Shown here one piece after another: positions 23,953 to 34,202 of a stretch of DNA of 64,000 bases. The stretch spans positions 151,571,741 to 151,635,740 of the forward strand of contig OX422221.1 in NCBI GenBank assembly GCA_949130495.1. Direction: 5' to 3'. The position numbers were made by a program, and so were the translations under genes. The notes under the pieces are model-generated. The model was given only the letters and a program-made list of their open reading frames with translations, was not told the origin of the DNA and made no database searches. The stretch comes from Sambucus nigra (lineage: Eukaryota; Streptophyta; Magnoliopsida; Dipsacales; Adoxaceae). Every line of letters starts with the position of its first letter. Position 1 is the stretch's first letter.

Positions 23953-24351
23953 GGGGATCCCATACAGGAGCCACTTGCGTCCCGTCCCCCCTTCCCGCGG
24001 GATTTTTTTTTTTTACAAAAATATATTTTTTTTGGATTGTAAATATTTTATGGCACCACTAAAAAATATCATTTCAAAATATTTTTATTGATATTTAAAA
24101 AAACGGGTCAATATTTGCCAGTTTTTAAGCTGTTAAAATATTTTACTTTGAATTTTTAAAAAAAAATTAACTCCTTAAAAACTGGCAAATATTGACCAAT
24201 TTTTTTAGAAATATGAAAATAAAATATTTTGGGATGATTTTTTTAGGGGTACCTGAAATGTTTAAAACCCTAAAAAAATAAAAAAAATAAAACATTTTTT
24301 TTAAATACAATCCCGTAAATAGTCCTTATTTGGGTGCCCCTTGCGTGATCC
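23953..24351. mobile_element. foldback MITE inside the Helitron
   Basis: About 400 bp form one long imperfect hairpin. The inner arms are a perfect 24-bp inverted repeat (24106-24129 and 24174-24197, beginning GGTCAATATTTGCCAG). Outwards the arms stay alignable for about 120 bp more on each side, ending in GGATC with a related G/C-rich border (23958 and its complement near 24349). No coding capacity. I cannot define the target duplication, so the superfamily is open. Confidence 0.65.
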
Positions 24352-24832
24352 TTCCTTGTGCTTGGATTAGTTTTTTTTTTAGATTTCATAAACATCAATG
24401 GGAATATGTAGATTTCCTGTTTTTTTCACCGGTATCTGTAGCGGCGGTGTAGGATAATATTATTAATATTGGATTCAAAATTCGGACAAGAGGGTACTAC
24501 ACCACTTACTGTTATTCATCGTATAGATTTCATCATTTATCACTTCTAAACTTTTTTTTTGTTAAATAAATTTATTTTATAATTTTTTTAAACGTGGTAT
24601 TTTAAAATTAAATCTAATAGGTAGATGTAAGAAGCATTTTTTATAATATTTTTGAAACATAAGCATAGGATTAGAGTACAAAATAAATAAATTATGTTTG
24701 TGATTTTTAATTATCATTTTTTTAATTTAAGGTGAAATTTTAACTAAAATATAAGTTTTGTTTATCATTTATGCGTGATGTCGGTATTAGATCATATGTT
24801 TGTGATCTAAGCATGATTTCTATCATGGAACA

Positions 24833-24860
24833 TACACACACACACACACACACGTGTGTG
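24833..24860. repeat. CA/GT microsatellite
   Basis: About ten CA units are followed by GTGTGTG, so the tract is partly self-complementary. Confidence 0.8.
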
Positions 24861-25054
24861 TTATTTCTTATTGTATATTAAAAACAACCTTGGTAATTTA
24901 ATATATCTTTAAGAGCTCAATCATTAGTATATATATGCGTTAAAAATATTTATGCATGTAAGTTTTAGCAATCTTTATATATGGTATATATATGATTTTT
25001 ACAAAACGACTATGGGAATAGTATGATCCGCGCATCGTGCGGGTTTATACCTAG

Positions 25055-25375
25055 TATACTCTAAAATGCAAAACATGACATTTATTATGCTTTGCAATTA
25101 GCCTATCCACGTGGCACATCATTTATTGATAATTATTACTGACAAGTGGCATTGGGTAATTATTACTCAGCTATCTTAAAGGTGTCTCTATTTGTAAATC
25201 TGTCTCTTTGATTTCCAACGAACTCAGTTACGCTTTTCAAGTATTTGACTTCCTCAAAAGTGGGATTTAATCTCTTGAAATTTCAGTCCCAAAATAAATC
25301 AAATCATCAAATTTCCATCATATTAATTCTCATAAATTTGAGGGGTTATCACCAACTCTAACATGAACACAATTA
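25055..25375 (+). mobile_element. 5' part of a second, interrupted Helitron
   Basis: From 25059 the sequence reads CTCTAAAATGCAAAAC and later CCTATCCACGTGG, matching the first 100 bp of the Helitron at 22567 (CTATAAAATGCAAAAC, CCTATCCACGTAG). Joining it to the left flank at 22566 gives a continuous Helitron-type 5' end. The upper element therefore appears to have jumped into this one. Its own 3' end is not identified; the end at 43807 is one candidate. Confidence 0.5.
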
Positions 25376-25589
25376 TTACTTTAAAACGCAAGTACAAACA
25401 CTTGCCTAGAATATGATGGTATGATCCATTGGTGATGAAAACTCGAAACAGCCCCCGAATGACCTCGTGGGTGGCACCAACACCTCCTACGGGACCAATG
25501 TGACTCGTATGAATTCAGTTCACCTGATTTAAAATTAGTAGGAATATAAGGAATGGATTATGGTAATCTCCAAACCATCCCAGTTCGAC

Positions 25590-26803
25590 ACGGAGTGCTA
25601 ATGCGATAAAATAACTAAATCCACAAATAACAAGGTATAGAGCATCTAAATAAACCCACAACAACAAAAGAGAAACTATAAATCTCAATCTCTTCAAATT
25701 AAATACCAGATCTCTCGAATTACATACAACAACTAACTCGAAAATAAAATACAAATCTCCAAAGCTCTATACATCAAAATAATACAAATATTTCCCAAAC
25801 AATCCTCGCTAAAATCAATCTCCATAGCGCCTCAAAATCCGCGCTAACCTGCCACTAAAAGAAAATATGGGAAAGTACACAATACGACAAGAAATTATGC
25901 TCAACAAATACGGATTAGCAACGAATAAAACGCAACAACACGAGTACGAATATTCAAATCAAAATGCAAATCTCAATAGCATTTCATCATTATAATTTTT
26001 CAACAACACTTTAACCAGGTCACCAGGCCTCACCACATCCGTATATGCTTTATCAAGCCATACCCCAGGAAACATGAATTTTGGCGGGTGCCCAACATCC
26101 GTGCCATATTAAAATCCCATGACAACATGCTCAACTACAATATAATGATACCACATGAATCAAAATAATTTCAACAATTATTTTCCAGATTTCAATGAAT
26201 TTATCAATTCAAATATGAGTTCAATTAACAAGAATTCAAAGAGAATGACAATCGCGAGATTTAAGGAGCATATTGTGTAAAACCCCATACCTCAAACCAT
26301 GATGAGAAACCAATGATCACATCCTCAAGATTAACAAAAAACATCTACAAAAGCTCCTCCAAGAACCTCCAACAAAAATAGCCCCAAGAACACCTCTAAT
26401 CTAAGGTTGGAACTCACAAATCTCAAGGGCCAATGTGTATATGAAAAGAAGAGGAATATAAAATATATTTGCTGCCAAAATTTGTGCCAAAAGTATGTTA
26501 AAAAGTGTTGTCCACGACCTCCTTTTATAATGCAAAGAAATGAATAGTTGGAAGCCAAAAGACTCCTTATAATAAGGCAAAGAAATGAAGAGTTGGAGGT
26601 CAAAACAACTCCAAGAGTTAAAAACATTTAAAAATCATTTTAAAATCCGTTTTAACTCCGTTTTCGAAACGTTTGAAATTCTCGCCTTTAAAAATAACAC
26701 TCAACATATTTGAGCAATAAAAATAATTTTATCAAAAACTTTATTTTCCTCCATTTTCCAAAAATTAATTAAAATAACCCAAAAATTACGCGGGGTGTTA
26801 CAC
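25590..26803 (-). repeat. LTR A of a short-internal LTR element
   Basis: On the minus strand the LTR starts TGTAACACCCCGCGTAATTT at 26803, just after the polypurine tract, and is followed for about 1.2 kb to the left. It is homologous to LTRs B (27212), C (28363) and D (40676). The left end is uncertain: similarity to copies C and D stops near 25590, but unrecognised LTR sequence may extend to about 25376. The TATA region lies near 26523 (plus-strand TTTTATAATG). Confidence 0.75.
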
Positions 26804-27005
26804 TTCCCCACTAACAATGGAATTTCGCCCTCGAAATTTGCCGAATGCCTAACTCTAAAAAAATCAGGCCAACAATCTCCAAAAATAATTCACGTCTCCC
26901 AAAAATAAATTGCTCACCTCTAATCTCGAAACTTAACACGAATATCACCCAAAATTTTCTATCTCCAAAAATTGCTAACCACGCAATGAACCCAAAACTC
27001 AAGAC
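26804..27005 (-). repeat. internal stub (minus copy) with polypurine tract
   Basis: About 200 bp between LTR A and the centre of the palindrome. On the minus strand it ends in GTTAGTGGGGAAG directly before the LTR. It is the inverted copy of 27012-27211 and has no PBS. Confidence 0.75.
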
Positions 27006-27011
27006 CCTCGG

Positions 27012-27211
27012 GGCTTGGGTTTTGGGTTCATTGCGTGGTTAGCAATTTTCGGAGATAGTAAATTTTAGGTGATATTCATGTTAGGTTTCGAGATTAGATG
27101 TGAGGAATTTATTTTTGGAGATGAAATTATTTTTGGAGATTATTAGCCTTATCTTTGAGAGTTAGGCATTCGGCGAATTTCAAGGATGAAATTCCATTGT
27201 TAGTGGGGAAG
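27012..27211 (+). repeat. internal stub (plus copy) with polypurine tract
   Basis: The mirror copy of 26804-27005, starting CTTGGGTTTTGGGTTC and ending with the polypurine tract 27199-27211 before LTR B. The two stubs meet tail to tail at about 27007 with a ten-base spacer. Confidence 0.75.
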
Positions 27212-28362
27212 TGTAATAACCCGCGTAATTTTTGGGCTATTTTAAATAATTTTTGGAAAATGGAGGAAAATAAAGTTTTTGATAAAATTATTTTTATTGC
27301 TCAAATATGTTGGTTATTATTTTTAAAGGCGAGAATTTCAAACGACTTTGAAAATGGAGTTAAAACGGATTTTAAAATATTTTTAACTCTTGGAGTTGTT
27401 TTGACTTCCAACTCTTCATTTCTTTGCCTTAATTAATGAGTCTTTTGGCTTCCAACTCTTCATTTCTTTGCATTATAAAAGGAGTCACGGGCAACCTTTT
27501 TTAACCTACTTTTGGCACAAATTTTAGCAGCAAATATATTTTATATTCCTCTTCTTTTTATATACACATTGTCCCTTGAGATTTGTGAGTTCCAACCTTA
27601 GATTAGAGGTGTTCTTGGGGCTATTTTGTTGGAGGTTCTTGGAGGAGATTTTGTAGATCTTTTGAGTTGATCTTGGGGATGTGATCATTGGTTTCTCATC
27701 ATGGTTTGAGGTATGGGGTTTTACACAATATGCTCCTTAAATCTCGCGAGTGTCATTCTCTTTGAATTCTTGTTAATTGAATTCATATTTGAATTGTTAA
27801 ATTCATTGAAATCTGGAAAATAATTGTTGAAATTATTTTGATTCATATGGTATCATTATATTGTTGATGAGCACGTTGTCATGAGATTTTAATATGGCAC
27901 GGATGTTGGGCACCCGCCAAAATTCCTGTTTCCCGGGATATGGCTTGATAAAGCATATACGGATGTGGTGAGGCCTGGTGACCCGGCTAATGTGTTATTG
28001 AGAAATTTATTGATAAATGCTATTGAGATTCTCATTTGATTTGAATATTCGTACTCGTGTTGTTACGCTTTATTCATCGCTAATATATTAGTTGAGCATC
28101 TTTCCTGTCGTATTGTGTACTTCCCCATATTTTCTTTTAGTTGGGAGGTTAGCGTGGATTGAGCGCTATGGACCAATTGGGATGATTTTAGCGTGGAGTA
28201 TTTGAGAAGAATTGTATTTATTTTGATGTATAGAGCTTTGGAGATTTGTATTTTATTTTCGAGTTAGTTGTTGTATGTAATTCGAGAGATTTGGTATTTA
28301 ATTTGAAGAGATTGAGATTAGTGGATTTATATTATTGTGGGTTTACTTAGATGCTCTATACT
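27212..28362 (+). repeat. LTR B, truncated at its 3' end
   Basis: The LTR starts TGTAATAACCCGCG after the polypurine tract and contains a TATA box (CATTATAAAAGG, about 27471). It stops at ATGCTCTATAC, about 75 bp short of the end defined by LTR C. The break coincides with a short match to the end of LTR C, so the junction may be a microhomology join. Confidence 0.75.
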
Positions 28363-29297
28363 TGTAACACCCCGCCCGCCCGGGGAGAGCGAACGGAGCG
28401 CTAATGCGATAAAATAAATCAAAATCCACAAGTGACAAGGTATAGAGCATCTAAATAAACCCACAATAATATAAATCCACTAATCTCAATCTCTTCAATT
28501 ACAACAAGTCTCTCGAATAATAAAATACAACTATCTAACTCGAATAAAATAAATCCCAATGCTCTATACATCAAAATAAATAAATACAAATTTTTCCCAA
28601 ATAATCCTCGCTAAAATCAATCTCCATAGCACCCATAAATCCGCGCTAATCTGCCACTAAAAGAAAATATGGGAAAGTACACAATACGACAAGAAAGATG
28701 CTCAACAAATATATGTTAACGATGAATAAAACGTAACAACACGAGTACGAATATTCAAATCAAATGCGAATCTCAATAGCATTTTATCAATAAATTTCTC
28801 AACAACACTTTAACCGGGTCACCAGGCCTCACCACATCCGTATATGCTTTATCAAGCCATAGCCCGGGAAACAGGAATTTTGGCGGGTGTCCAACATCCG
28901 TGCCATATTAAAATCTCATGACAATGTTCTCATCAATAATATAATGATACCACATGAATCAAAATAATTTCAACAATTATTTTCCAGATTTCTATGAATT
29001 TATCAATTCAAATATGAGTTCAATTAACAAGAATTCAAAGAGAATGACACTCGCGAGATTTAAGGAGCATATTGTGTAAAACCCCATACCTCAAACCATG
29101 ATGAGAATCCAACGATCACATCCTCAAGATAAACTCAAAAGATCTACAAAATATCCTCCAAGAACCTCCAACAAAATAGCCCCTAGAACACCTCTAATCT
29201 AAGGTTGGAACTCACAAATCTCAAGGGCTAATGTGTATATAAAAATAAGAGGAATATAAAATATATTTGCTGCCAAAATTTGTGCCAAAAGTATGTT
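28363..29297 (-). repeat. LTR C, lacking its 5' part
   Basis: On the minus strand it ends in GGCGGGCGGGGTGTTACA at 28363, which defines the true LTR end of the family. To the right it is homologous to LTRs A and D until about 29297, where the first 300 bp of the LTR are missing. Facing LTR B, it forms a second inverted repeat with arms of about 0.9 kb. Confidence 0.75.
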
Positions 29298-29541
29298 ACA
29301 AATGGTATCAGAGCTTAGGTATACAGCAACCCTCGGGGCTCGGGTTTTGAGTTCATTGCCTGGTTAGCAATTTTTGGAGATAGCAAATTTTAGGTGATAT
29401 TCGTGATAAGTTTCGAAATTAGAGGTGAGGAATTTATTTTTGGGAGACATGATTTATTTTTGGAGTTAGTGTAGTGGCCTGATTTTGAGAGTTAGGCATT
29501 CGGTGAATTTCGAGGGCGAAATTCCATTGTTAGTGGGGAAG
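29298..29541 (+). mobile_element. PBS, short internal region and PPT of the short-internal LTR element
   Basis: TGTTACA (an LTR end) is followed by the PBS TGGTATCAGAGC (29303-29314), complementary to initiator tRNA-Met, which is the usual primer for chromoviruses. The polypurine tract comes only 215 bp later (29529-29541). The interval has no coding capacity. The same layout, with 235 bp from PBS to PPT, recurs at 41911-42145, so the short internal region is a property of the family. Confidence 0.75.
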
Positions 29542-29830
29542 TGTAACAATCCGCGTAATTTTGGGCTATTTTAATTAATTTTTGAAAAATGGAGGAAAAT
29601 AAAGTTTTTGATAAAATTATTTTTATTGCTCAAATATGTTGGTTATTATTTTTAAAGGCGAGAATTTCAAACGGTTTTGAAATCGGAGTTAAAACGGATT
29701 TTAAAATGATTTTTAATATTTTTAACTCTTGGAGTTCTAAGGCGGCTAACATTAAGTAATTTTCAAGAGTTGTTTTGACTTCCAACTTTTCATTTCTTTG
29801 CCTTATTTAAAAGAGTCTTTTGGATTCCTA
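29542..29830 (+). repeat. 3' LTR of the same element, first 290 bp only
   Basis: Starts TGTAACAATCCGCG and follows LTRs A, B and D through GAGTCTTTTGG. It then changes to unrelated sequence, so the rest of the LTR was lost or replaced. Confidence 0.75.
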
Positions 29831-29965
29831 CAAGCATTTCCCAATGCGTCCATTCCTTTTCCTTCTATGAAAAATGCCTCTCCATATTGCTCTTTCTTTA
29901 TCCCAAAATTCCCCAATAAATCTCTAGACCGTCAATCTCCCTCAAACCCTATATTAATCACTCGC

Positions 29966-29999
<34 letters not shown>

Positions 30000-30840
30000 A
30001 GGTTTATCTCTCCAACTCCTCCATTCACCACCAATATCTGTTGCTATACTATATATACCCTTATACAATTTCGTTTACTGGTTGGTTTAGTTTGACCAAG
30101 ATCTGTTTTAGTTGTTCTTATTTAGTCTTGCCCAAAATCATTTTTTTTATCTTTAGTTGGTTATACTATTTCTTTATTTTAGATCTGAGATTTTTGTACC
30201 CTGATTATGTTGGGTTATTTATTTTTGTTGACTAAAATTTTAGTCTAACTTCTGTTTGTTTAAACAAACTCAAAGATCATAATAATTTATGGTTGTTTCT
30301 TAAGCCTGTTGCTGGTAATTACAGTATATTGTTGCAAAGACTACTTTGAAACATGTAACTTAAAAACATATTTGAATTTAAAAAATCAGCACACTTTTAG
30401 TTTAGAAATGTTCAAAAAACCAACCTAATTTTTTAGTTTAAAAAATTCACCACACTTTTTGTTTAGAAATTTTCAACAAATCAGCACTCTTTTTTTAGTT
30501 TAAAAAAATCAACATACTTTAGTTCAGAAATCTTAAAAAAATCAGCACCTTTTTTTAGTTCAAAAAAATCAGCACCTTTTTTTAGTTCAAAAAATCAGCA
30601 CACTTATTGTGCATGCATACAGTTGCACAACATAAAATAATTCAGCACTAAATCAGTCATGCATACATACATAATATAACTCACCACTAAATCAGCATTG
30701 TGTCCAAAACAGTTGCACACAACGTGGGGAAAAAATGGACAAAACAGTCCTTACATCGCTAAAACATAATTGTGTCCAAAACAACGGACAAAAAGTGGAA
30801 AAAAATCAGCACTTTAAATCAGCTCCTCACACCACATGAA
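29831..30840. other. region downstream of the hAT gene
   Basis: It holds a CT microsatellite at 29971-30000 in sequence that looks like a CT-rich gene leader, then T-rich sequence. At 30380-30606 is a degenerate minisatellite built on TTTAGTTTAAAAAATCAGCAC. No reading frame is convincing. I could not find a hAT terminal repeat here. Confidence 0.55.
30380..30606. repeat. degenerate AT-rich minisatellite
   Basis: About seven imperfect copies of a 28-35-bp unit containing AAAATCAGCAC and TTTAGTT lie 3' of the hAT gene. The last two copies are nearly identical (30541-30598). Confidence 0.65.
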
Positions 30841-33023
30841 TCATTCCTTAGAGATGGTCAAATCTGAAAAAGGATAAAAAAATAGTCGTCAATAAATAAA
30901 GAAGAAGTTAAAGCATAACAATTAATAAAAAATAGTAATCAATTAAAAAAGAAGTTAAAATAAATGTACCGAATCACAAACATACCAGAAAATGTAGAAT
31001 CAACTTCCTCCTCAAATTCAGTTTGCACGGGTGAATTTTGAATCCAATCTTGAGTGAAAATCAATGCTTCAATCGTAGAAGGAAGTAAAGAACTACGAAA
31101 TGGGCTAAGAACATGACCCCCGGTGCTAAAAGCACTCTCAGAAGCAACATAATATACGGGAATAGCTAGAATATCTCGTGCCATCCTCGATAAAATAGGA
31201 AACTTGGAAGTACTATGCTTCCACCATTGTAAAACATTAAATTCATCATTTGTATTTTTGCTAGGGTGAAGCTTTTCTTCCAAATAGACATCCAACTCCG
31301 ACTTACTGTGTGACATATCTTCCTCTTGACTAAACTTGTAAAACTCTTCCATAAAATCCAATTTTTTTGAAAGTGTAGATGAGGCACCACAAGATAAATC
31401 GTCCCTTTCTTTGTCATTTTCATTTATCTCTTCCAAATGAATGGAAGCTTCATATGAAGCCTTGTACTCATAAAAAATATCTCTAAAAACATTATCGACA
31501 CGAGCCATCAAGCTATCAACCGTTGAAGAACCATAGATCCTACCATAGCAAAACTTCAAATACTTATCTTTAAATCTTGGGTCAAGGATAAGAGCAATGG
31601 AGAGTAAAATGTTTGGTTCTTTTTCTGCCCAATATTTCTTAAATTTTACAAGCATGTTCAAAGCCATTCGCCCAAGCAAAGACTTCAAATCCAAAGAAGT
31701 TTCACGCAACAATATTAAAATTCTATAGACCTCACGAAAAAAGAGATTTGCGATACAAGAATTATTTGACGAAAACACTTTTGTCACAATAAAAAAAGCC
31801 TCCAAAAATTGATGAACAACTGCAGCTTTCTCCCAATCCTCCGAATTTGGTGGATTTTTAAAATGCGGGTCACGTGTTTTCATACGTTCATATGCTTTTT
31901 TATAATGCAATGCAGCCCCAAGCATCAAGTATGTTGAATTCCATCGCGTGGGCACATCAATAACCAACATCTTACCCCGAGGAATACGTTCTTGGTCGGC
32001 ATATTTAAGGAATTCAAGTTTCCTTCTACCGGACCCTTTAACATATTTAACTGCATTTCGCACTCTACGAATGGAATCTTTAATCTCATTTAATCCATCT
32101 TGAACACACAAATTTAAAACATGCGCCCAACAACGTACTTGAATATGTGCACCACCAAGCAATAATAATCCTCGAGAAGAATAATGATCCGCAAGATTCC
32201 TAGCAATAACATCATTAGCGGTATGATTGTCCATTGTAATGGTGCATATCTTTTCAACATTCCACTCAAGCAAGCAACTTATAATAACATCGACAAGATT
32301 TTCACCACTTGCTTGCATAGGCACCATTACAAAGTTTACAATTCTCTTATGCAACTTCCACCCATTATCAATGAAATGAGCTGTTAGTGCCAAAAAGGGT
32401 AAATCTTGACGAGATGTCCAAGTGTGGGTTGTTAGACAAATTCGTGGACATTTGTTTGATTGCAACATACCCTTCAAAATGTCTTTTTCTTGTTTGTAAT
32501 GTTTCATGCAATCACTTCTCACCGTGGCTCGAGAATTAAATTGATACTTAGGGCATAAACCACGAATATACTTATGAAAAGCAGGGTGTTCCACAAAACT
32601 AAAGGATAGCTCCGCGCATATGACAAGAACACTCAAGTCTTTCCTAGAACGTTCTTGGTCAAATTTCCATGGGACAAGAGTACAATCTTCCCCCGATTTC
32701 CCTTTTTCAAACTTGAGAACACTTTGGGACGTGTCTCCTTCGATGGGATTCAATTTGTTATAACTATGACACAATCGATTATAAATATGGCGAAGTAAAT
32801 GGGTGGTTCCACCCTTGCTTGGACAAGAAAATAACTTATTACAATAATTGCACTTACATTCATCACGTTCACCGGGCTTAGGTGGAACCTTTGAGAAATG
32901 CAACCACACTTTAGATCTTGTCTTGACTTCTCTTTTTCGCTTATCACCCACACTTGAATCAGGCGGATCACTTGGATTGGTATTAGAATTATTTGCGTCG
33001 ACTTCATTGTTTGCATCCGACAT
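30841..33023 (-). CDS. hAT superfamily transposase, BED zinc finger (RICESLEEPER-like)
   Basis: The frame is open for 679 codons from ATG 33023. A BED zinc finger (C58, C61, H79, C85) follows a basic KRKREVKTR stretch. The middle has the hAT catalytic-fold motifs T-M-D-N, R-C-W-A-H-V-L-N-L and D-V-P-T-R-W-N-S-T. Residues about 580-670 are the hAT dimerisation domain (V-L-Q-W-W, A-S-E-S-A-F-S). Translation could run to 30939, but a G|GTATGT donor at 30986/30985 and a TTTTTCAG acceptor at 30864 suggest a 122-bp intron and a last exon 30863-30841, giving 686 aa. The protein would bind DNA in the nucleus. It may be a mobile transposase or a domesticated relative; no flanking terminal repeats were found, and no key motif is missing. 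Confidence 0.85.
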
Positions 33024-33999
33024 CTACAAAATTTAGTATATACCATAAAAATTATATAATTATAAATTAAGACAACTAACATTCAATTATATTACAAGAG
33101 TAATTCATACCTCCTCTGAATTTCCCGTTTTGAGTTCTACAAATACTGAGTTCTGCTAAGTAACAATGCAATTAGAAAGTAGAATCTGTAAAGCACAAAA
33201 TCATAAATGTTAAAAGCACAATTGTTACCAATTCAAAATTGTAACTATTACCATACATAAATTGTAACCAATTCAAAATAATTTGATACCATACAGAAAT
33301 TTCAAACAGCAGATATTTGTTACAAACAGTTTAGAAGTGTATAACTGTTAAACACAGATAAATGTTAAACACAGATAAATGTTAAACACAGATATTTGTT
33401 ACAAACACATATATTTGTTAAACACCAAATCCAGAACGAGAGAGAGAGGTTTTTGTTACAAACACCAAAAACAGTTTAGAAGTGTATAACTGTTACCAAA
33501 AACACAGATCAGCAACGGTTTTGTGGTTGAGATGAGAGAGGTTTTGTGGTTGAGCAGCCGCGGTTTTGGGATCGTGTGTGAGTTGAGAGCAGCAGTGGTT
33601 GAGAGTGGCGACGACGGCGTAGAGTAGCAGAGAGTAGCGGCGGGGAAAAAAACCCTAGGGGTTATGAAATGTCTTCTTTTCTCCACCAGATCCAGAACGA
33701 GAGAGAGAGAGAGCGGTTGAGAGCAGCAGAGAGTAGCGGCGGCGACGGCGGCGGTTAAGATCGGAGGTTAAGATCGGCGGTTGAGAGCAGCAGAGCAGCA
33801 GTGGCGTCGAAAAAACCCTAGGCTAGGGGTTACGAAATGTCCAGAACGAGAGAGAGAGAGAGAGCGTAACGAAATTGGGGGGGGGGGGGGGGGTTACATG
33901 GCTTTCTTTACCACTTTTTTGCTGTTATAAAATGACCAAATGGCTCACCAGTTAACTCTAATAATGTAATTTTCATTAGGGGACTAAAAGGTAAATATA

Positions 34000-34000
<1 letters not shown>
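33024..34000 (-). promoter_or_regulatory. upstream region of the hAT gene, with leader-like repeats
   Basis: The first 350 bp are AT-rich with repeated TTAAACACAGATA units (33345-33420). Next come GA/CT-rich blocks: CCAGAACGAGAGAGAGAG occurs near 33692 and again at 33840, and AGAGCAGCAGAGAGTAGCGGC near 33585 and 33722, so this part is internally duplicated. On the gene's strand it reads as a CT-rich leader. A run of 17 G lies at 33877-33893. No clear TATA box was chosen. Confidence 0.45.

Positions 34001-34002
<2 letters not shown>

Positions 34003-34061
<59 letters not shown>
34003..34061. repeat. (TA)n microsatellite
   Basis: About 29 uninterrupted TA units between the hAT gene region and a G/C-rich segment. 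Confidence 0.9.
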
Positions 34062-34063
<2 letters not shown>

Positions 34064-34200
34064 TTCGGGCCGGGCCCAAATCGGGCTTCAAACTGCTATG
34101 CTCAAGCTCGGCTCGGCCCAAACTCACTTAAAGCTCGGCCCGAATTTATAGGGCCGAATGGGCGAGCTTCGGGCTTTCTCGGCTCAATTTACTGGCCTAT
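34062..34200. other. GGCCCGAA-rich segment resembling a hAT element end
   Basis: Repeated GGGCCGGGCC, CTCGGCCC and GGCCCGAAT motifs are typical of subterminal regions of plant hAT elements. It may be one end of the hAT element whose transposase starts at 33023, but no matching second end was found near 29831-30840. It could also be a separate hAT fragment. Confidence 0.4.
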
Positions 34201-34202
34201 AC

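Larger units (their letters stand above)
22567..25054 (+). mobile_element. Helitron-like element
   Basis: The 3' end shows a GC-rich hairpin (25029-25044, CCGCGCATCGTGCGGG) six bases before CTAG, followed by T. The 5' start is taken as the TC after an A at 22566 (TCTTTTATTACTATAAAATG); TC at 22561 is an alternative. No Rep/helicase is encoded. The body holds CT-rich leader-like sequence (22790-22830), short frames with splice-like borders around 23000-23460 that could be captured exons, a foldback MITE and a CA microsatellite. The sequence just right of the end is homologous to this element's own 5' end. Confidence 0.65.

Noticed and set aside
27004..27012. Centre of the palindrome as a hairpin terminator or origin
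   Set aside because: It is explained by two LTR-element stubs meeting tail to tail.
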